Assembly: GCA_028565635.1 (NCBI GenBank)
Contig: JAOXYB010023836.1
Location: 1 to 10,333, forward strand
Length of the DNA stretch: 10,333 nucleotides
Direction of reading: 5' to 3'
DNA from: Phoronis ovalis
Taxonomy: Eukaryota; Phoronida; Phoronidae
The position numbers were made by a program, and so were the translations under genes. Below are positions 8,101-10,333 of the stretch, piece after piece; position 1 is the stretch's first letter; the number at the start of each line of letters is the position of its first letter. The notes beneath the pieces are model-generated. The model worked only from the letters and a program-made list of their open reading frames with translations, did no database searches and was not told the origin of the DNA.

Positions 8101-9692
8101 TGCAGTGCATCATAATAGTGATAAGATTGTTGCAATCTTAAAACTAGTTATATTTCTGCTCCTTCAAAAACAATTTTAATTAATAATCAGAACACATTTT
8201 ATAGCTGCTGAATTATATGTGGTTATTGCATATTTCAGTTGCAGTTATTGTAGACGTGTCTAATCAGTGGACAAGAACAGGTCTGAATAAACTTATTTTA
8301 AAAGCATTGCATTTATATCCAGATAAGAAATCAATTATCATATTAAATAAGGTAAATACTATTTCCATTGTTTTGTTTTGTTTGTCTCAGTTTCTAATTA
8401 TTTGCTGTTTGGGATGTATTTTTTTAGTACAACTTGAGTTTTATAAATGCAGCTCAAGCAGTTGGTTATGTTTGTATGATTTTAAAACCTGTTATTGAGC
8501 TTCATACTTCCAACACTTTTATTGGACATACTATAAACAGATAATTGAATATTTTTGTAATTTAAAGAAACTTGAAATATAATTGATTTGTGGCTGGTTT
8601 TTTTTTTTTTTTGATTTCTCCTGATTGCAGGTTGATGCAATAAAAAGAAAAGATATTTTGTTAACTATTACAAGGCAACTAACAGAAGGCATGGTTGGTG
8701 GAGTTCAGGCCAATGAAATGTACACAAAACAGAAGACTAGTACGACAAAGAAATATGAAAAATTACTTCGAAAATTAATTTCAAAAACAGAACCTGTAGT
8801 AAAAAGCAGTTCAGAAATGACTGAGGATTCGTTACCAAACATTTTGGAAAGTGCCTATAATATAAACAAGTCTGGTAACACCAGTTTTCCAACAAAGTCT
8901 GTTTCTCAAACTGGCACCCATCTGGATTCTCACAGTGGTGATCATCCTGAGTTGAATGCAGTAAACAAAATATCTGAGCAAGCAGCAGCAGATATTTCTC
9001 ATGCTGATAATAAATTTACAAACAGTACCAATTCCAGTGAAAAATGTGTAAACTCGAACAGTGCAGACGACATGCAAACTATGTTGCCAAGAGATAGCAA
9101 TTTTCAGACATGTTCAGAAAGTAGTTCCCATTCACCAGAAAATGAATCGTGGACAGATGTAGCATCAAAAATACGACAGATTAACAGAATCATACAAGAT
9201 AAGGATGGGTGGGACAAGTTTGATGCTGTGTTTATGGTATCGGCAATTAATGGAGATGGAATACACACACTTAAGGTAAAACTAAGGAACTGACTGTAGT
9301 ACTGTAAAACCTATAATGGACTTGCTTCTGGTAAATCCTTGACAAATTCTTTAAATGTGCTCATGTTCTGTCTATAATCACCAGTCTGCATTTTTGAGAA
9401 ATTCTAGGTTTCAAATTCTAACAGTTCTCAGGAAAAAGAAATAATTTGATGAGATATGATGAAATTCAAGTGAAAAATAATTCAGGATGTCAGAATTAGT
9501 GCAAGGTTGTATAATTGTAGAATGTACTTGCTCCTCTTGCAGAATTATTTTCTCAACCATGCTAAGCCTGGCCAATGGGATTATCACAGCAGTCTAGTCA
9601 CAGATCAAGATCCAATAGAAATTGCCAAAATGTGCATCTGGGAAAAACTATTAGAAAACTTGCCAAAAGAAATCCCGTACAATATGGATGTG
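5180..9692 (+). CDS. ERAL1: ERAL1: mitochondrial Era-like GTPase / rRNA chaperone, lacking its C-terminal KH exon(s)
   Basis: Family role: mitochondrial matrix GTPase that binds small-subunit rRNA and aids assembly of the small mitoribosomal subunit. Exons: 5180-5261, 6164-6340, 6842-7047, 7468-7514, 7747-7808, 8239-8351, 8631-9275, 9543-9692. All introns are GT-AG and the frame is unbroken for 494 codons. The start MAATLMKCVKNILPRFSTKS has a strong context and a basic, hydroxylated, acid-poor N-terminus typical of a mitochondrial presequence. Motifs: G1 GAPNVGKST (112-120), G2 TTR (139-141), G3 DTPG (159-162), G4 NKVD (228-231, split exactly by intron 6), G5 SAI (433-435). The segment PGQWDYHSS and the end EKLLENLPKEIPYN lead into the KH domain in relatives. 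That domain is absent up to 10333, so the gene continues rightwards. A Ser/Asn/Thr-rich insertion of about 145 residues (roughly 257-402) separates G4 from G5. The known human protein is about 437 residues, so this one should exceed 550 when complete. Confidence 0.95.
5374..5619 (-). pseudogene. Exon-like open frame of unknown origin in ERAL1 intron 1
   Basis: On the - strand 81 codons are open. The predicted protein starts hydrophobic (LFILCTYIEIINIL), has a short second hydrophobic run (VILVVISQYLW), and ends in a Tyr/Pro/Asp-rich part (PDYCPDYTRDRVLF). Composition is more protein-like than in other chance frames of this window. However, no family is recognised and no splice partners are evident. 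It could be a decayed fragment of a transposon or gene, or chance. Confidence that it was ever coding is low. Confidence 0.2.
5717..5818. repeat. Interrupted ~32-bp repeat, GTATGTTTTT(A/T)GCCA
   Basis: GTATGTTTTT occurs at 5717, 5749 and 5781, exactly 32 bp apart each time. A diverged GTATAGGGTTTT follows at 5807. The first two copies are followed by (T/A)GCCAT. Sequence between the cores varies, so this is a degenerate tandem array rather than a clean minisatellite. Confidence 0.6.
6341..6841. other. ERAL1 intron 2
   Basis: AT-rich intron from donor GTAAGG to a T-rich tract and acceptor at 6839-6841. A short purine/G-rich run (GTGGGGGGAGAGGG, 6481-6494) stands out; otherwise I see nothing in it. 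Confidence 0.7.
7048..7467. other. ERAL1 intron 3
   Basis: Bounded by GTAAGT and a ten-T tract plus CAG. The frame of exon 3 runs on into the intron to a stop at about 7147-7149, so retention would truncate the protein before the G3 motif. No other feature is seen. Confidence 0.75.
7809..8238. other. ERAL1 intron 5
   Basis: AT-rich phase 1 intron from donor GTAAGA to acceptor TTTCAG. I see no repeats, RNA genes or exon-like sequence in it. Confidence 0.7.
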
Positions 9693-10333
9693 GTATGCAT
9701 GATTGACTTTTATCTCATGTAATCACTGTAACAATGAATTAACTAATACAGTGTCGGGCTTTATTTGTAAAAAGTTATCATCATGTCTATACTGCTATCC
9801 CGGGGTATACTTGAGGATTACTGAAGAAATATACCCATGAATAACTAATGTTTGCTGTATAGGACTCAAGTGGTCAAAAAATAACATTGAGTGATTTGCT
9901 AGTACTTTTATTTTTTAAACAAATTTTATCATTGATTGATTATCATTTTATCTAATTTATATACCTTTAGTGCAGATTATTTTGATTGAAATAGTTATAT
10001 AGTTATGCACCAGTTTGTTTAGAGCCACTGCTGAAAGCTCAAATTTTCTCAGCATACAGTGTTTTGGGTATGAACAATGATAGCATGCATTGTTTTGTTA
10101 ATGAGCATTGACACAGTTTTCAATAGTTCATTACCAAAACATTGCATGCTGGGAATGTTTTAGTTGAAGGTTGGTGGCTGCTTCAAGTAGTCTATGCCAT
10201 CCCATTTTTTCAATACGCACCCCTTCTATTCAACTATTAATATTTAGCAAATCCCTTTAAAATAAAAAAAGTTTATACACTCTCTGTGTCAAGAGTCATT
10301 GCACTGAAATTCGCACCATTTACATCAATCATG
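9693..10333. other. Beginning of ERAL1 intron 8 (runs off the window)
   Basis: The intron starts GTATGC and no acceptor followed by KH-domain coding sequence is found before the window ends. It holds a fold-back repeat near 10082-10150; the rest is AT-rich and featureless. Confidence 0.6.
10082..10150. repeat. Imperfect inverted repeat (23-nt arms, 23-nt loop)
   Basis: The left arm at 10082-10104 begins AGCATGCATTGTTTTG. The right arm at 10128-10150 is its reverse complement at 21 of 23 positions. Weaker complementarity continues outward for about ten bases (AACA near 10073 against TGTT near 10158). It would form a long hairpin in RNA or single-stranded DNA and may be the remnant of a small fold-back transposon. 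Confidence 0.7.

Noticed and set aside
8601-8613. Long T run before ERAL1 exon 7
   Set aside because: It is the polypyrimidine tract of a normal splice acceptor.
8832-9077. 81-codon - strand frame opposite ERAL1 exon 7
   Set aside because: Antisense shadow of a long coding exon with no features of its own.
5180-9692. Bacterial Era gene or contamination
   Set aside because: The motifs are Era-like, but the gene is cut by at least seven spliceosomal introns and matches animal ERAL1 outside the G motifs.
1-10333. CRISPR array, bacterial defence island or tRNA/rRNA genes
   Set aside because: No regularly spaced long direct repeats, no operon-like gene packing and no cloverleaf or rRNA signature was seen; the DNA is plainly eukaryotic.

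Overview
This is a stretch of animal nuclear DNA. It is AT-rich, its genes are split by short GT-AG introns, and its polyadenylation signals are AATAAA-type. The two recognisable genes are spliced orthologues of vertebrate genes (ALKBH2 and ERAL1). The intronic LINE remnant resembles elements common in marine invertebrates. I lean towards an invertebrate such as a mollusc, but the phylum is inference only.

Layout, left to right. (1) Positions 103-883, + strand: the last three exons of a gene I do not recognise, ending in a highly charged helical tail. (2) Positions 884-1802: a tail-to-tail intergenic region holding the 3' ends of genes 1 and 2. (3) Positions 4922 to 1803, - strand: a complete three-exon ALKBH2 gene of 245 codons, a DNA dealkylation repair dioxygenase. 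All metal and 2-oxoglutarate ligands and an N-terminal PCNA-binding motif are present. Its first intron carries the broken 3' end of a LINE retrotransposon. (4) Positions 4923-5179: a 257-bp gap between divergent start codons, probably a shared bidirectional promoter, with a perfect YY1-type site. (5) Positions 5180-9692, + strand: eight exons of ERAL1, the mitochondrial Era-like GTPase that chaperones the small-subunit rRNA. All five G motifs are present. The C-terminal KH domain is not found and must lie past the right edge. (6) Positions 9693-10333: the beginning of ERAL1 intron 8, with a fold-back repeat.

The genes do not form an operon or an obvious pathway. ALKBH2 acts on DNA in the nucleus and ERAL1 on rRNA in mitochondria, and their link here is the head-to-head promoter. 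I see no defence system or other new multigene system. The points of interest are protein-level oddities (an insertion of about 145 residues in the ERAL1 GTPase domain and a Tyr at the ALKBH2 base-intercalating finger), the shared promoter, and several intronic repeats.
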